This document shows, piece by piece, positions 1 to 11,754 of a DNA stretch of 64,000 bases. The stretch comes from JACKBC01 sp041391125 (GTDB lineage Bacteria > Chloroflexota > Anaerolineae > Caldilineales > Caldilineaceae). How positions within the stretch are numbered: position 1 is the stretch's first letter; every line of letters starts with the position of its first letter. Where the stretch lies: assembly GCA_041391125.1 (NCBI GenBank), contig JAWKON010000044.1, positions 1 to 64,000 of the forward strand. The letters run 5' to 3'. A program made the translations under genes and the position numbers. Under the pieces are notes generated by a model. The model did not search any database, was not told the origin of the DNA, and saw only the letters and a program-made list of their open reading frames with translations.

Positions 1-1396
1 GCTCGGCCCGTTCCTCTTGGCGCCCCCAGCGGCGGGCCGTGCCCAGCGGTACCACCCCGTTGGGCCGGATAGGCGCCGTGTGCTGGCGGAAGCTGACCCA
101 CACGGCTTCCAGCCCGGTCAATTGCACTTCGGCCAGCACGTTGAGCCCGGCCGGCTCCACGATGTAATAGCCCGGCTCCAGCGGGCTGAATTCCAGCGCA
201 AAGCGGCCCAGCTCGCGCTTGGAGCCGGTCAGCGCCACCATGCCGTCCCACTCCTCTTTGGAGAGATAGACCGGCAGGTCATATTGCTCGGCCACCTCGA
301 CGCGAATGGCGCTAAAGCCGGGCATGGAGCCCGCCGTGCTCACCTCGGCGCGCCACTCGGTGACCAGCGGCGCAAAGTAGATCTCTACGCCTTTATCGCC
401 CTGGATGCGCAGATTGGCCTCTTTATAGCCGCCCTCCACGTTGAGCGTGTAAACGCCCGCCGGCAACTGGTCAAAGCGCACCTGATCGTCGGCGTCCAGC
501 TCGGCGCTGTGCTCATTGCCCAGCGAATCGACCAGCCAGGCCACTTTGCCGGCGCCATTGGGGATGATGCCCACGATCACGCCGCTGCCGTCGGCGACCA
601 CATGGGACGGCTCTGGTGCGGGCCGCGGCAGGCGCAGCTCAACCGTCACCCGGTTTTGCCCATCCAGCGCCAGATCGACCCTTTGCGTGGTCGTTTCATG
701 GCCCAGCACGGCCACCGCATAAAGCCCGGCCTCTAAATAGTCAAACTCAAACGCGCCGCCTTTGGTCACGCGCTGCTGGTGGCGGTTGCCCTGTTCATCG
801 GTCAAAACCACCGTAACGAGCTGGCCAGAATCCATCTCGCCCACCACTTGCCCGGCAATGGCCGATTGGGCCGCCCGCCCGCGTTCAGAAATCTGCTGCC
901 GCGTAAAGCGCACAAAGGGAATGCTCGGCTGGTGGAGCGGCACGTAGGCGGTCAGCGCCACCGGCTCGCCCTCCTCATCGACCACGCCCTGCACGGCCAC
1001 CGTACATTCGTCAGCGGGGCAGCCGCTCACGTCCATTTCGCAGGCAAATTCCCCCAGCGCCAGGGCCGAGCCGGTCTCCACCCGCTGGCTGCGCCATTCG
1101 CCGCTGTAGGCGTAGACGGCGAGGCTTTTGTAGCCCGCCACGGCGCAGCGCACGCGCGTCTGCTTGGGCGTGCGCTGCGGGCGTCCATCCAGCTCGTCGG
1201 CGGCGGACGGCCGCGCCGCGGCATCCACCTGCACCACGTAGCCCCATCCCGCCAGCATGAGATCGATCCGCTGCTCGTTTTGCCCATCCAGCATAATATT
1301 GTCCACGCGGCTGCCGCGCGGATGCACGCGGGCGCTGTATGTGCCGGCGGGCAAATCCACAAAGCGGAAAGCGCCATCCGGCTGGGTCATGGTGAC
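1..1396 (-). CDS. C-terminal part of a secreted-type beta-sandwich repeat protein (partial)
   Basis: The minus-strand frame is open from about 1396 to the window edge, so the stop codon lies outside. The translation is a run of related units of roughly 80-100 residues. Each has a core such as LPAGTYSARV, LEAGLYAVAVLG, LPAGVYTLNVEGG or LEPGYYIVEPAGL, followed by turn motifs such as LDGQNEQRIDL and LDGQNRVTVEL. This is the pattern of carboxypeptidase-regulatory-like or prealbumin-like domains, which usually act as structural or carbohydrate-associated modules outside the cell. One unit carries four cysteines (ECTVAV, GCPADEC, FACEMD, RCAVAGY). Upstream it joins, through a one-base indel near 1396, a glycosidase-like segment of what seems to be the same gene. 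The plus-strand frames here are shadows. Confidence 0.6.
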
Positions 1397-2850
1397 CTCT
1401 GGCCGTCGTGGTTGCGCACCAGCATGACAATGGCCGGCCGCGCACAACGCCGGCCACCGCTGGCGCCCGCGAACAGACGCTCCAGACAGATCCAGATCAA
1501 GCACAAATTCGCTCTGATCGGGCGTCAACGTCACCGCCTCCATCACGTCGGTGTCGGCAATGCGCACAATGTAGGCGCCGGGCTTGAGTCGAGATAGCGG
1601 TTGCCATTGTCCAGCAGGGCCGCGCGCCCGCTCTTCGCCCTTTTGATCCGCACCACCGTGCGGTGCGCCGGCTGCAACACAGCCCCGGTCAGCGTATTGC
1701 AGGCCGCGCCGATTTCGGTTGCGTTTTGCCAGCGGCACCGATCGCCGGTTCGGCAACGCCAGCGGCGGCGTCGCGGCCGGACACTGGTCGCCACGGCCGC
1801 CAGCTCTCCCCTGCCAGTCAGCTACCAGCTGCCCACGGCCAGATGACCATGAGCATAAAGGCCGTAAAGAAAATGGCCGATCCGGCGCGGGTTAAAGCGC
1901 TGGCTCACGCCCATCCTGCCGCGAAGCCCGAGCAGGCCGGGCGTCGCCTGTGTGCGAATCGGGCGCCAGGCGTGGCAGGTGGCGGGGTCGGTGTTTTCGC
2001 CCGCAGTAGCCATTTTCGGTGGACAAAATGGGGATGCTGCAGCCCAGGTGGCGGCGGTTGCGGGCGTCGAAAAAATTCGTAGGCCAGCCAGCAGGCCGTG
2101 TCGTCCTGAATGGCAGCACCGGGGTTAGCGAAAGTCGCGGCGCATCTGGTTGATCTCGCCCAGCAAGCGACCGATGCCACGGGTCAAAGCCGGGCTGCTC
2201 TTCCCAGCAGCGTGCGGTAAAAGCGCTGAGTGTAGGCGTATAAGCGCCTTCACCGGTTGCCCAGGTCGTAGGGATAATCGAGCGGACGGTTGCGCGAATA
2301 GTTGTGGATGGCCTGCCAGACCGGCCTTCAAGGAGATCGCGGTGGCCTTTTCCGCGATGATCTTTGCCCACCAGATCCATTTGCTGCCGCAGGGACGGCA
2401 GGAATGCCCGGCATACCGCCCCGCTCAGGATGGCTGACATGTCGGCGATGGCGTCTTTACCACAATGTCAATGCCATTGGCCGGCACCCAGCCACCTTCC
2501 ATTCGGCATCGTCCGGGCTCGTTGTTGAATTCAAAGTAGCGGACACCGCTGCGCACGTACGCATCCACATCGACCAACTCTTTGATGCTCAGGCGGCAGG
2601 GTTGGGGTGAGGGGAGCTGAAGATAAAATGGAGCAAAGCCTCGGCCAGCAGCGCTTCCGCAAAATCGTGAGCGCCGTCAGTATTATAGACCTTCACCATT
2701 TCGGCACCAGCAGAAGGCTGGCTCAGCGTAGAAATCACGAATCTGCCGTACCCGCAACCGCCATGCCGGCCGGTGTATTGCCAGGTTCCCATCGTTTGCC
2801 GGTCGGGATATCGTGAAGCTCCGTTTGTCTGCCGTGGTATTAATGACACC
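1397..2850 (-). pseudogene. Frameshifted 5' part of the same gene: GH-A-like glycosidase domain
   Basis: No single frame is open, but minus-strand pieces join into one protein. In order they read KVYNTDGAHDFAEA, LSIKELVDVDAYVRSGVRYF, FEFNNEPDDAEWKVAGW, AIHNYSRNRPLDYPYDLGN, DDTACWLAYEFF, IPILSTENGY, GVSQRFNP and then GAVLQPAHRTVVRIKR leading into the repeats. NNEP and STENGY look like the acid/base and nucleophile glutamate motifs of clan GH-A glycosidases. At least eight single-base indels are needed to join the pieces. The true start is not resolved and lies near or above 2850. The family is inferred from the motifs alone. The gene may be intact in the organism if the indels are sequence errors. 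Confidence 0.5.
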
Positions 2851-2892
2851 TGGATGTACTCCGTTATGAAACTAAGCTAATGGACAAACCAT

Positions 2893-2947
2893 TTAAACAT
2901 GGCACAAATATCTGAACAAAACCAACTTGCATTTGTGCCATGTTTAA
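2893..2947. repeat. Perfect 17-bp inverted repeat in the 2851-3342 gap
   Basis: Arms 2893-2909 and 2931-2947 (TTAAACATGGCACAAAT and its complement) are separated by 21 nt. The rest of the gap holds no convincing gene. Just before the next gene there is a clear ribosome binding site. The repeat lies upstream of both divergent genes, so it could be an operator or a small mobile palindrome. It lacks the T-run of a terminator. Confidence 0.6.
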
Positions 2948-3342
2948 GGTGATCTATATAAAGCCATTGTAGAAAAATCATTACCGCTAGCTATGCGTGT
3001 TGCGTGTTACATGCTGATCCATTTGTTCGTTATGGCGAGCCATGCGCCACTGCACCCCATTATGGCACCAAATGGCCTAAATTGTCGAACATGCTGGATT
3101 TGTTGACGAGGAATCCCTTGGGAATAACCGCCAAGAGCCATAAATGATTGGACAGAAAAATGTTACCTTATGGTAGAATAACGCAATGTCGGCTTGCGCG
3201 GACCTCTCGCACTCCAGGCCGATAGGTGTTCAGAAAATTCCCCAAATTTGGTCCACCCAATAATCAATTCGCTCGCATTCTAAATATCATTTACGTCTCA
3301 TTGGACCCGCTCATACTCTTAAAACTTCAAGGAGGTTCCTCT

Positions 3343-4341
3343 ATGCGCAGTAGTCGTTCTTTATATATGGTTACGCTTCTGACAATTTTGGCGCTGATCT
3401 TGGCCACCTGTGGTCCACGCGCCACCGGTGGCGCCACTGCCGCCATGGCCGGCGCGGACAAGGCCGCCATCGATATGCCTTCGCTGGTCATTGACATCAA
3501 CAACGACGGCAACCCTTCCGTGGGCAACATGCCGCTGGCCTCGTTGGCCCAAATGGCCAATGTGGATCCCAATGCGGTGGCCAACCTGCGCATGGACCCC
3601 GCCGTGGTGGCCCAATTGAGCAACGCCAATATCCAGCACATCCAGATTGACAACACGACCGACGGCATTTTGGTGCTGGTGAATGGTGAACCCATTCCTT
3701 TCTTTGTGTGGGATGACGCCACATTGAGTACCACCGCTGAAGTCGCCCAATCGCTGGGTTTTAACGTGAACATGTTAGACAAGCTGCTGCCGCTGGTGCG
3801 CGCGCTGGGCCTCGGCGTCATCATTCGCTTCCCCGTGGCCGAAGGACAGGAGTTGATTCCGACTGTGGTGCTGGGCAACGAATCGGCGGCGCTGGCCGCC
3901 CGCCAGGCGCAGCAGGAATATTTGAATGCTGTGGGTTCGCCGCCCAAAATCCAACTGATTGTAGATTACGCGGCCGACGGCTCCTGGACCATGGCCGATC
4001 TGACCGAAGCTGAATGGAAAGAAGTGGCGCCCATTCCGTGGGAAGCGCTCAATTTGAACCCAGGTGTATTGGCTGGCGCCAAAGACGCCGGCATCAGCAC
4101 CGTGGGGCTGGCCACCAACAGCAACGGCATCTACATCTCCATCAACGGCAAGTCGCTGCCCTATATTTCATGGAACAACGGCGAATTGCAGCACACGCTG
4201 CAACTGGCGCGCCAGCTTGGCCTGCTGGACCAAATGATGGGCGCCAACCCCGATACGGACCAGCTCATGGCCACCATCGATCAGTTCCTGCCCATTGTAC
4301 AAGCCGCCGAGCTGAATCTAGTGGTGAATTTCCCACAGTAA
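3343..4341 (+). CDS. Putative lipoprotein with a duplicated domain
   Basis: This 332-residue protein is not one I recognise. The start is the ATG at 3343, eight bases after a strong AAGGAGG (3329-3335); the frame also opens further upstream but without a binding site. The N-terminus is a lipoprotein-type signal, with a hydrophobic stretch ending LILATC. Threonine just before the cysteine is unusual for a lipobox. Two halves resemble each other: GILVLVNGEPIPFFVWDD with AEVAQSLG near the middle, and GIYISINGKSLPYISWNN with LQLARQLGLL near the end. Each is followed by a leucine-rich helix and a VVNFP or IIRFP strand. It is probably anchored on the outer face of the membrane. It is convergent with the next gene and shares a terminator with it. 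Confidence 0.7.
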   Translation: MRSSRSLYMVTLLTILALILATCGPRATGGATAAMAGADKAAIDMPSLVIDINNDGNPSVGNMPLASLAQMANVDPNAVANLRMDPAVVAQLSNANIQHIQIDNTTDGILVLVNGEPIPFFVWDDATLSTTAEVAQSLGFNVNMLDKLLPLVRALGLGVIIRFPVAEGQELIPTVVLGNESAALAARQAQQEYLNAVGSPPKIQLIVDYAADGSWTMADLTEAEWKEVAPIPWEALNLNPGVLAGAKDAGISTVGLATNSNGIYISINGKSLPYISWNNGELQHTLQLARQLGLLDQMMGANPDTDQLMATIDQFLPIVQAAELNLVVNFPQ

Positions 4342-4359
4342 GTCAATCATCATTCCAAT

Positions 4360-4400
4360 AAAAAAGGGGCCGTGCTACATGTTCACGCCCCCCCTTTTTT
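4360..4400. terminator. Bidirectional intrinsic terminator
   Basis: An A-run, GGGGCCGTG, a short loop, CACGCCCCCCC and a T-run form a GC-rich hairpin flanked by A and T tracts. It sits between the convergent lipoprotein and inositol-phosphatase genes and can stop transcription from both sides. Confidence 0.85.
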
Positions 4401-4408
4401 GTTGGATT

Positions 4409-5293
<885 letters not shown>

Positions 5294-5560
5294 GATCCTT
5301 TAAATCCTATTGTGTAATTGCTTGCAGAGTTATTACTATTCAGGCAAACAATGCGAATTTGAAGCGGAATTGATGTCTAAACCATGATGCAAATGATTCG
5401 CTGATGGGCTATGATTTCATGTAGCGGATGACGCGCGGAAATGACAGCGAACATCTGCAAGTGGAATCACAGCGTTCATAAAATCACATAAATCATAGTC
5501 CAGACAAGGTTTTCTCTTGCTACAGGCTATCCTGAATAGAATAGAAACTCCAAGTCTTCA

Positions 5561-7264
5561 TCAATCCTGACTCGATGCACCGCGTGCTTGCACACACCGA
5601 AAACCGAGCCACGGCGCCGATGCGTCCACCGCTATTTCTTGGCTGGCATCCACCGCCAGATCATTGGGCTCATCGAGATAGGAACCGCCTTTCACCAAAT
5701 ACGCGCTGGCGGTCTCGCCCATAATGGCAGTGCGGCCCGGCGTCGAAGTCCATTCGGCCACATTGCCCGCCATATCGGTCAACCCAAATGGACTGGCGTC
5801 AGCAGGATAGTGCAGCCCAGCCTGGAGCGTATCCCCAAGATTTCTTTGACCACTGTTGGCCAGTTGATCATCATACAAATTGCCCCACGGATAGCGAAAT
5901 TGGCGCTCGGTAGCCGGCGCAATGCTGGCCGCCACTTCCCATTCGTCTGCGCTGGGCAGGCGCTTGCCGGCCCAGGCGCAATAGGCGGCGGCGCTGCGCC
6001 AATCCACATTGATCACCGGATACTGCTCAAAAACCGGATTGTTAAAATAGTCCATATGGGTGGCGCTGCTGTCCAGCGCCGGCTTAGGGCACGCCCCCTG
6101 CTCATAGCAGCGTCGATAGGCCCCATTGGTCACTTCGGTGCGATCCATGGCCAGTTCGTCGACCGTCACAATGCGCGGCGGCATATTTTCCCCAAAGCTG
6201 TCCAGCGCATATTGGCCCGCCGGAATCAAGGCCGCTTCGGCCAGCACCGAGCGCTGTTGGCGCCATAGAAAAAAGGACGCCAGCAGGATCAAAAAGAACA
6301 CAATGAGCACCGAACGACCCACGGGCCAGCGCTGCGGCCGCGCAATCAGGATGGGCTGATCGGGCGCCAACCGCAGACCCCGCTGCCGCTTTGGCTCGGT
6401 CACGGGCTCTTCGGGCAGCAGCGTGCGGCTTTCCAACTGCTTCAGCGCTGCTTCGGCAAGCTGCAATTGCTGCTCCCCAATCGCCCCAATTCCTGGTGCA
6501 AGTCCTCGATCAAAAGTTCGGCCCACTTCTTCGCTTTCCTCATCTTCGCGCTGAAAATGCCAAAGCGAACTGGTGGGCAGCGGCTCATCTGTATTGAGCA
6601 ACGCATCTTTGAGCAAAAAGGCCGCCCGATCTGGGTCGGTTTGGTAGCGCAGCGCGGTGATCATGCCCCGGCGCAGACGCAGCGCCGAGCGCAAAATCAG
6701 CGAAAGATAGGCCTCGTCCAGCGCGTAGCCAGCCTCCAACACCAGCAAACTATTGCGCAACAGAGCGGGTGACATCAATTCATGGTGACTCCACCAGGCA
6801 TCCAGCGCATCTTCCAATGCGTCGCGCACGGCCTGCACGCGCTGTTTGGCTTGCGCGCCCGTGTAAACGTTGGCCAATGGGTTCGCCAATGGCGAGGCCC
6901 CGGCTTGCGCTTCTGGGGGAGCAAACAATTCATCATCCACCACTCCTGCGCTCGAGGGTTCGACCCCCGCAGGAAATACTTCGGGTGATGCTGGCCGATT
7001 GGGTATGAACTCAACTTGTGATACGTCGGGCGTTGCCAATTCCGGCAGCGATGCGTAGCGGTCTACGATTTCATCCGCATTGCCCACGCTTCTAGAAAAC
7101 CCGTCATGTAGGCGCTTGTAAATTTTGATGTCGCTAGTTTGCACAGCAGAATCCACCTCATCGCCAAATTCCCACTCAATGGGAACCGAAGACGACGTGG
7201 ATCGACGCCGAGGGCGTTCTTGGGTCGATTTGCGTGAGCGTTTAAAGCGACCAAAAATTGACAT
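5561..7264 (-). CDS. FGE/SUMF1-like domain protein with one membrane segment
   Basis: This is a 567-residue protein. The N-terminus is basic and low in complexity; a helical region follows (about 130-270), then one membrane span (SVLIVFFLILLASFFLW, about 317-333). An extracytoplasmic formylglycine-generating-enzyme-like domain occupies 345-560. Family motifs are clear: VTNGAYRRCYEQG, PVINVDWRSAAAYCAWAGK, RLPSADEWEVAA, YPWGN, GLTDMAGNVAEWTS, VKGGSYLD and GFRCV. The paired cysteines that bind copper and oxidise substrate in true aerobic FGE (after the GGSW motif) are absent: the stretch after GGSY has no cysteine until GFRCV. It is therefore more likely a non-catalytic SUMF1-fold protein. No sulfatase is adjacent; the window's sulfatase is 50 kb away. 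Confidence 0.8.
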   Translation of the reverse strand: MSIFGRFKRSRKSTQERPRRRSTSSSVPIEWEFGDEVDSAVQTSDIKIYKRLHDGFSRSVGNADEIVDRYASLPELATPDVSQVEFIPNRPASPEVFPAGVEPSSAGVVDDELFAPPEAQAGASPLANPLANVYTGAQAKQRVQAVRDALEDALDAWWSHHELMSPALLRNSLLVLEAGYALDEAYLSLILRSALRLRRGMITALRYQTDPDRAAFLLKDALLNTDEPLPTSSLWHFQREDEESEEVGRTFDRGLAPGIGAIGEQQLQLAEAALKQLESRTLLPEEPVTEPKRQRGLRLAPDQPILIARPQRWPVGRSVLIVFFLILLASFFLWRQQRSVLAEAALIPAGQYALDSFGENMPPRIVTVDELAMDRTEVTNGAYRRCYEQGACPKPALDSSATHMDYFNNPVFEQYPVINVDWRSAAAYCAWAGKRLPSADEWEVAASIAPATERQFRYPWGNLYDDQLANSGQRNLGDTLQAGLHYPADASPFGLTDMAGNVAEWTSTPGRTAIMGETASAYLVKGGSYLDEPNDLAVDASQEIAVDASAPWLGFRCVQARGASSQD

Positions 7265-7592
7265 GCCCCCATTTTACCCACCGTCATCACAAATGCAAAT
7301 ACCATGTGTCTTGTTTGACGCGCGGTGCTTTTTTCAGGTAAGATTGCCCCATGATTTTGGATGGTTTTATCTTGAACACGCACACATACTCGTATTTTAG
7401 GGGCCTTAAACGCCCCGCTTTTGCTATGTTCAACTGTACCATACTCATGAGCGCGCCTATTGATAGTTCCCAATGCGGGGCGCACATGTGAAGTCCTGAA
7501 AATTTTCTGACAATTTTCGGCGCGTGGTGCAATTTGCCCACGCGCTTTTATTTGTAGATTAGCAGCTTGTCGACGAGAACGATAAAAACAAA

Positions 7593-7681
7593 TTTTGTAC
7601 ACAGATTGGGCGGATTTACGCAGATTTTTGACCATTTTGACGCTTAAATCTGCGAAAATCAGCGTTCATCTGCGTACAAAA
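7593..7681. repeat. Word-built quasi-palindrome (CGCAGATT words) in the 7265-7721 gap
   Basis: Arm 7593-7627 (TTTTGTACACAGATTGGGCG...) and arm 7646-7681 are imperfect inverted copies about 35 nt long, made of ACAGATT, CGCAGATT and GATTTACGC words. It lies just upstream of tyrS, between divergent genes. The same words recur at 57071-57144. A TTGTCGACGAG motif at 7568-7578 precedes it and returns near 13822 and 39350. No gene is visible in the rest of the gap. Confidence 0.75.
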
Positions 7682-7721
7682 CTCATCTCTTCGGCAGCCT
7701 CTTAGCTATCGGAGCGGACTT

Positions 7722-8957
<1,236 letters not shown>

Positions 8958-9000
8958 CGATGTACATAGGTTTTGATGCACGAACTTGCCCAATGATCCA

Positions 9001-9033
9001 AAAAGTCCGCCTTTTCGTAAAAGGCGGACTTTT
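9001..9033 (+). terminator. Intrinsic terminator of tyrS
   Basis: Perfect 15-bp stem: AAAAGTCCGCCTTTT (9001-9015), a 3-nt loop and its complement at 9019-9033, ending in a T-run. It lies 44 nt after the tyrS stop. Confidence 0.9.
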
Positions 9034-9092
9034 AAACGTTCCTTGTTCGGGACAGATTTTAAAGCGAATCGAAAAAGGGCAAAAAAAAAGCG

Positions 9093-9176
9093 CCTATCAT
9101 AACGTTTCCCCCGATAGTAGCTTTCGCTACAACGCTATGATAGGGCTCTGTCGAAAGTATATCATATATTTTCGAT
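9093..9176 (+). other. Structured segment upstream of fabI
   Basis: CCTATCATA (9093-9101) pairs with TATGATAGG (9136-9144). Nested inside is GTAGC-TTTC-GCTAC (9117-9130). A further inverted pair, TCGAAA with TTTTCGA, lies at about 9151-9176. This could be an RNA leader or a second terminator for tyrS. It is followed by an AT-rich stretch up to fabI with no gene. Confidence 0.45.
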
Positions 9177-9311
9177 TTGTCAACCCCCCAATTTCACCAA
9201 TTTTTAGCGGATTTTTAAAAATCAATCGTCATACCTTACGAAAAACCGAAAGAAACAGGCAAAATCGATCTTTTCACCAATAGAGCTGATGCCGATTTAT
9301 TTTGCACGCGT

Positions 9312-9382
9312 GTGACAAGATGAAGGGATGACAAGATGAGTAGGGCGATTTCATCTTGTCATCCTGTCCTATCGTCATGTCA
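9312..9382. repeat. Word-built quasi-palindrome (TGACAAGATG words)
   Basis: Left arm GTGACAAGATGAAGGGATGA... (9312-9339), right arm from 9351 (TCATCTTGTCATCCTGTC...). The words are the same as in the element at 34276-34357 and in the tandem array at 49180-49307. It sits in the 5' leader of fabI. Confidence 0.75.
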
Positions 9383-9425
9383 AATCGGAATAACGTCTAA
9401 TGACACACTTAAAGGAGAAATCACC

Positions 9426-10214
9426 ATGGGGCTATTTGCCGATAAAAAAGGTATTATTTTTGGTCTAGCCAACAAGAATTCGATTGCTTGGGGCATTTCC
9501 CAGGCGCTGCATGAAGAAGGCGCCACGCTGGGCTTTAGTTATGCAGGTGAAATTTTGCAAAAGCGGGTTGAGCCGCTGGCGGCCAGCATAAACAGTCCAT
9601 TTGTGGAAGAATGTGATGTAACCGACGATGCTGCTATCGACCGCCTCTTTGAAAAAGTGCAGCAACAGTTTGGCACAATTGATTTTCTGGTCCACTCGGT
9701 GGCCTTTGCCCCGCGCGAAGAGCTGGGCGGCCGCTTTGTCAACACCAGCCGCGATGGCTTCAAAATGGCGCTCGATATTAGCTGCTACAGCCTGATTGCG
9801 CTGGCCAAGCGCGCCCTGCCGCTCATGCCCAATGGCGGCAGCATGATGGCCATGACCTACTATGGCGCCGAAAAGGTGACGCCCAATTACAATGTTATGG
9901 GCGTAGCCAAAGCCGCATTGGAAGCCACGGTGCGCTATCTGGCCTGGGATCTGGGTAAAAATCGCGTGCGCGTCAATGCTATTAGCGCCGGACCCATCAA
10001 AACGCTGGCCGCTTCAGGCATTAGCGGCTTTCGTAAGAGTTTGAGCTATGTAGGCTCCGTCGCCCCTATGGGCAACGTGACCCAAGAGGATATTGGCAAT
10101 GCCGCCCGCTACCTGCTCAGCGATTGGTCTACCGGCGTCACCGGCGAAGTTCACTATGTGGATGGCGGCTCTAATATTATGGGTGCGCCCGATTTAGATG
10201 ACGAGGAAGCGTAA
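9426..10214 (+). CDS. fabI: Enoyl-[acyl-carrier-protein] reductase (NADH), FabI type
   Basis: This cytoplasmic enzyme reduces trans-2-enoyl-ACP in the last step of each fatty-acid elongation round. The start is the ATG at 9426 behind AAAGGAG, giving 262 residues; the longer frame to 9336 would begin inside the palindromic repeat. The SDR-type cofactor segment reads GIIFGLANKNSIAWGI. The FabI catalytic Tyr-(X)6-Lys is YNVMGVAK. NAISAGPIKTLAASGI and GEVHYVDGGSNIMG are also typical. It is transcribed alone, with palindromic elements both before and after it. Confidence 0.96.
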   Translation: MGLFADKKGIIFGLANKNSIAWGISQALHEEGATLGFSYAGEILQKRVEPLAASINSPFVEECDVTDDAAIDRLFEKVQQQFGTIDFLVHSVAFAPREELGGRFVNTSRDGFKMALDISCYSLIALAKRALPLMPNGGSMMAMTYYGAEKVTPNYNVMGVAKAALEATVRYLAWDLGKNRVRVNAISAGPIKTLAASGISGFRKSLSYVGSVAPMGNVTQEDIGNAARYLLSDWSTGVTGEVHYVDGGSNIMGAPDLDDEEA

Positions 10215-10233
10215 GACCGCTCTGGGAAAATTT

Positions 10234-10312
10234 AACCACGAAGTTACACAAAGTCTCACAAAGAGACACGAAGGTTAAGTTTTTCTTCGTGAAGCTTCGT
10301 GGCCTTCGTGGA
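10234..10312. repeat. Word-built quasi-palindrome (CCACGAAG words)
   Basis: AACCACGAAG with ACACAAAG and ACACGAAGG words on the left, and CTTCGTGAAGCTTCGTGGCC with TTCGTGGA on the right (ends 10312). It fills most of the fabI-moeA gap. Confidence 0.7.
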
Positions 10313-10360
10313 TGCTAAAAATTTTGGGTTGGCGTAATATTCAGCAAGCGGAATCACGCT

Positions 10361-11590
10361 ATGAGCGAATTTTTCACCGTACGCACACCGGCGGAAGCGC
10401 ACGCGCTGCTGCATCAGCATTTTGTCCCCACTGTAAACGCCGAGCATATTGCCACGGCGGATGCATTGGATCGCGTGCTGGCCCAAGTCATCACCTCCCC
10501 GCAGGACTTGCCCAATTTTGTGCGCTCCACCGTGGATGGCTACGCCGTCAACGCCGCCGATACCTACGGCGCATCGCCCGGTCTGCCGGCCTGGTTGACC
10601 GTGGTGGGCGAAGTGCCCATGGGGCAGTCGAGCACAATAGAGCTGAACGTGGGCGAAACGGCGCTCGTGCATACCGGCGGTATGTTGCCCACCGGCGCCA
10701 CGGCTGTGGTCATGATGGAAAATACGCAAACTGTCGACGCCCAGAGCATCGAAGTGCTCAAACCGGTGGCCGAAGGGGAAAATCTGGTGCAGATCGGCGA
10801 AGACGTGCGCACGGGCGAGCCCGTGTTGGCGCCGGGTCGCCAGTTGCGTCCACAGGACATTGGGGCGCTGCTGGCGCTGGGCATTACCGAAGTTACGGTA
10901 GCGCGGCCACCGCGCGTGGCCATCCTCTCGACGGGCGATGAAGTGGTGCCGCCCGCCCAAATGCCGCAGCCCGGCCAGGTGCGGGACATCAATTCGTACA
11001 CGCTGGCTGCGCTCACCCGTCGCGCCGGCGGGGAGCCCATTCTGCACGGCATTGCGCCCGACAATCGGGCGGCGCTGGCGCAGATGGCCGACCAGGCGTT
11101 GGCGCAGGCCGATATGCTCGTGCTTTCGGCGGGCAGTTCGGTCAGCTATCGCGATATGAGCGTGCAGATCATCGAGGGGCTGGGGCCGCCGGGCGTGTTG
11201 GTGCATGGGGTCAGCGTGCGGCCGGGCAAGCCCACCATTGTGGCCGTTTGCAATGGCAAGCCGGTGTATGGTCTGCCCGGCAACCCGGTCTCGGCCATGG
11301 TCATCTTTGATCTACTAGTGGCCCCCGCCATTCAGCAGATGTTGGGTGCGCTGACTCTGCCGCAAAAGCAGGTGCAGGCGCGGCTGGCGCGCAACGTGGC
11401 CTCCGCCGCCGGCCGCGAAGATTACGTGCAGGTGCGGCTCGAACAGCGCGCCAACGAACTCTGGGCCGTCCCCGTTTTCGGCAAATCAAATCTCATTTAT
11501 ACCCTGGTCCACGCAGAGGGCAGCATCAAAATTCCGCTGGATGCCGGGGGGATTTATGAGAATGAATGGGTGACTGTTTTTTTGTACTGA
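10361..11590 (+). CDS. moeA: Molybdopterin molybdenumtransferase (MoeA)
   Basis: This cytoplasmic enzyme inserts molybdate (or tungstate) into adenylylated molybdopterin. It is 409 residues, the normal MoeA length. Family motifs include STVDGYAV near 52, HTGGMLPTGATAVVMMENT near 105, PGRQLRPQDIGALLALG, VAILSTGDEVV near 187, DINSYTLAAL, VRPGKPT and YGLPGNPVSAMVIF near 305. It is the first of two MoeA-type genes in a row, followed by a tungstate/molybdate-type ABC transporter. The cluster therefore probably handles oxyanion uptake and insertion together. No strong ribosome binding site precedes the ATG. Confidence 0.95.
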   Translation: MSEFFTVRTPAEAHALLHQHFVPTVNAEHIATADALDRVLAQVITSPQDLPNFVRSTVDGYAVNAADTYGASPGLPAWLTVVGEVPMGQSSTIELNVGETALVHTGGMLPTGATAVVMMENTQTVDAQSIEVLKPVAEGENLVQIGEDVRTGEPVLAPGRQLRPQDIGALLALGITEVTVARPPRVAILSTGDEVVPPAQMPQPGQVRDINSYTLAALTRRAGGEPILHGIAPDNRAALAQMADQALAQADMLVLSAGSSVSYRDMSVQIIEGLGPPGVLVHGVSVRPGKPTIVAVCNGKPVYGLPGNPVSAMVIFDLLVAPAIQQMLGALTLPQKQVQARLARNVASAAGREDYVQVRLEQRANELWAVPVFGKSNLIYTLVHAEGSIKIPLDAGGIYENEWVTVFLY

Positions 11591-11594
11591 AATT

Positions 11595-11742
11595 GTGTTG
11601 CGTATTGCGTGTTGCGTGTTGCGTCAAGCCGTTGAGGGAGTTAAGGGGAGGCTTGACGCTTTGAGCTGGCAAAGTTACCCCATATAGCTTCTCGCCGCCC
11701 AGCCAGCTTGTCAACCGGTACACGCAACACGCAATACGCAAC
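11595..11742. repeat. Nested word-built palindrome (GCGTATTGCGTGTTGCG words)
   Basis: The outer arms are GTGTTGCGTATTGCGTG... (from 11595) and CACGCAACACGCAATACGCA (to 11742). Inside, GCGTCAAGCC (11621-11630) pairs with GGCTTGACGC (11650-11659), and AGCTGG pairs with CCAGCT further right. An ACCGGT box borders the right arm. The same arms recur at 22305, 39260 and 60515. Confidence 0.8.
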
Positions 11743-11754
11743 TTCTTCCCAACC

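Noticed and set aside
17..1597. Long plus-strand open frames over the first 1.6 kb
   Set aside because: The minus strand in the same place encodes clear beta-sandwich repeats; the plus frames are rich in His/Arg/Gln and have no family pattern, as expected of shadows.
1822..1905. Possible signal peptide and gene start near 1905 on the minus strand
   Set aside because: The hydrophobic stretch only arises in one of the shifted frames. Pieces on both sides read through as a glycosidase domain followed by repeats, so no start is needed here.
2893..2947. Intrinsic terminator
   Set aside because: There is no T-run after the stem on either strand and both neighbouring genes point away from it.
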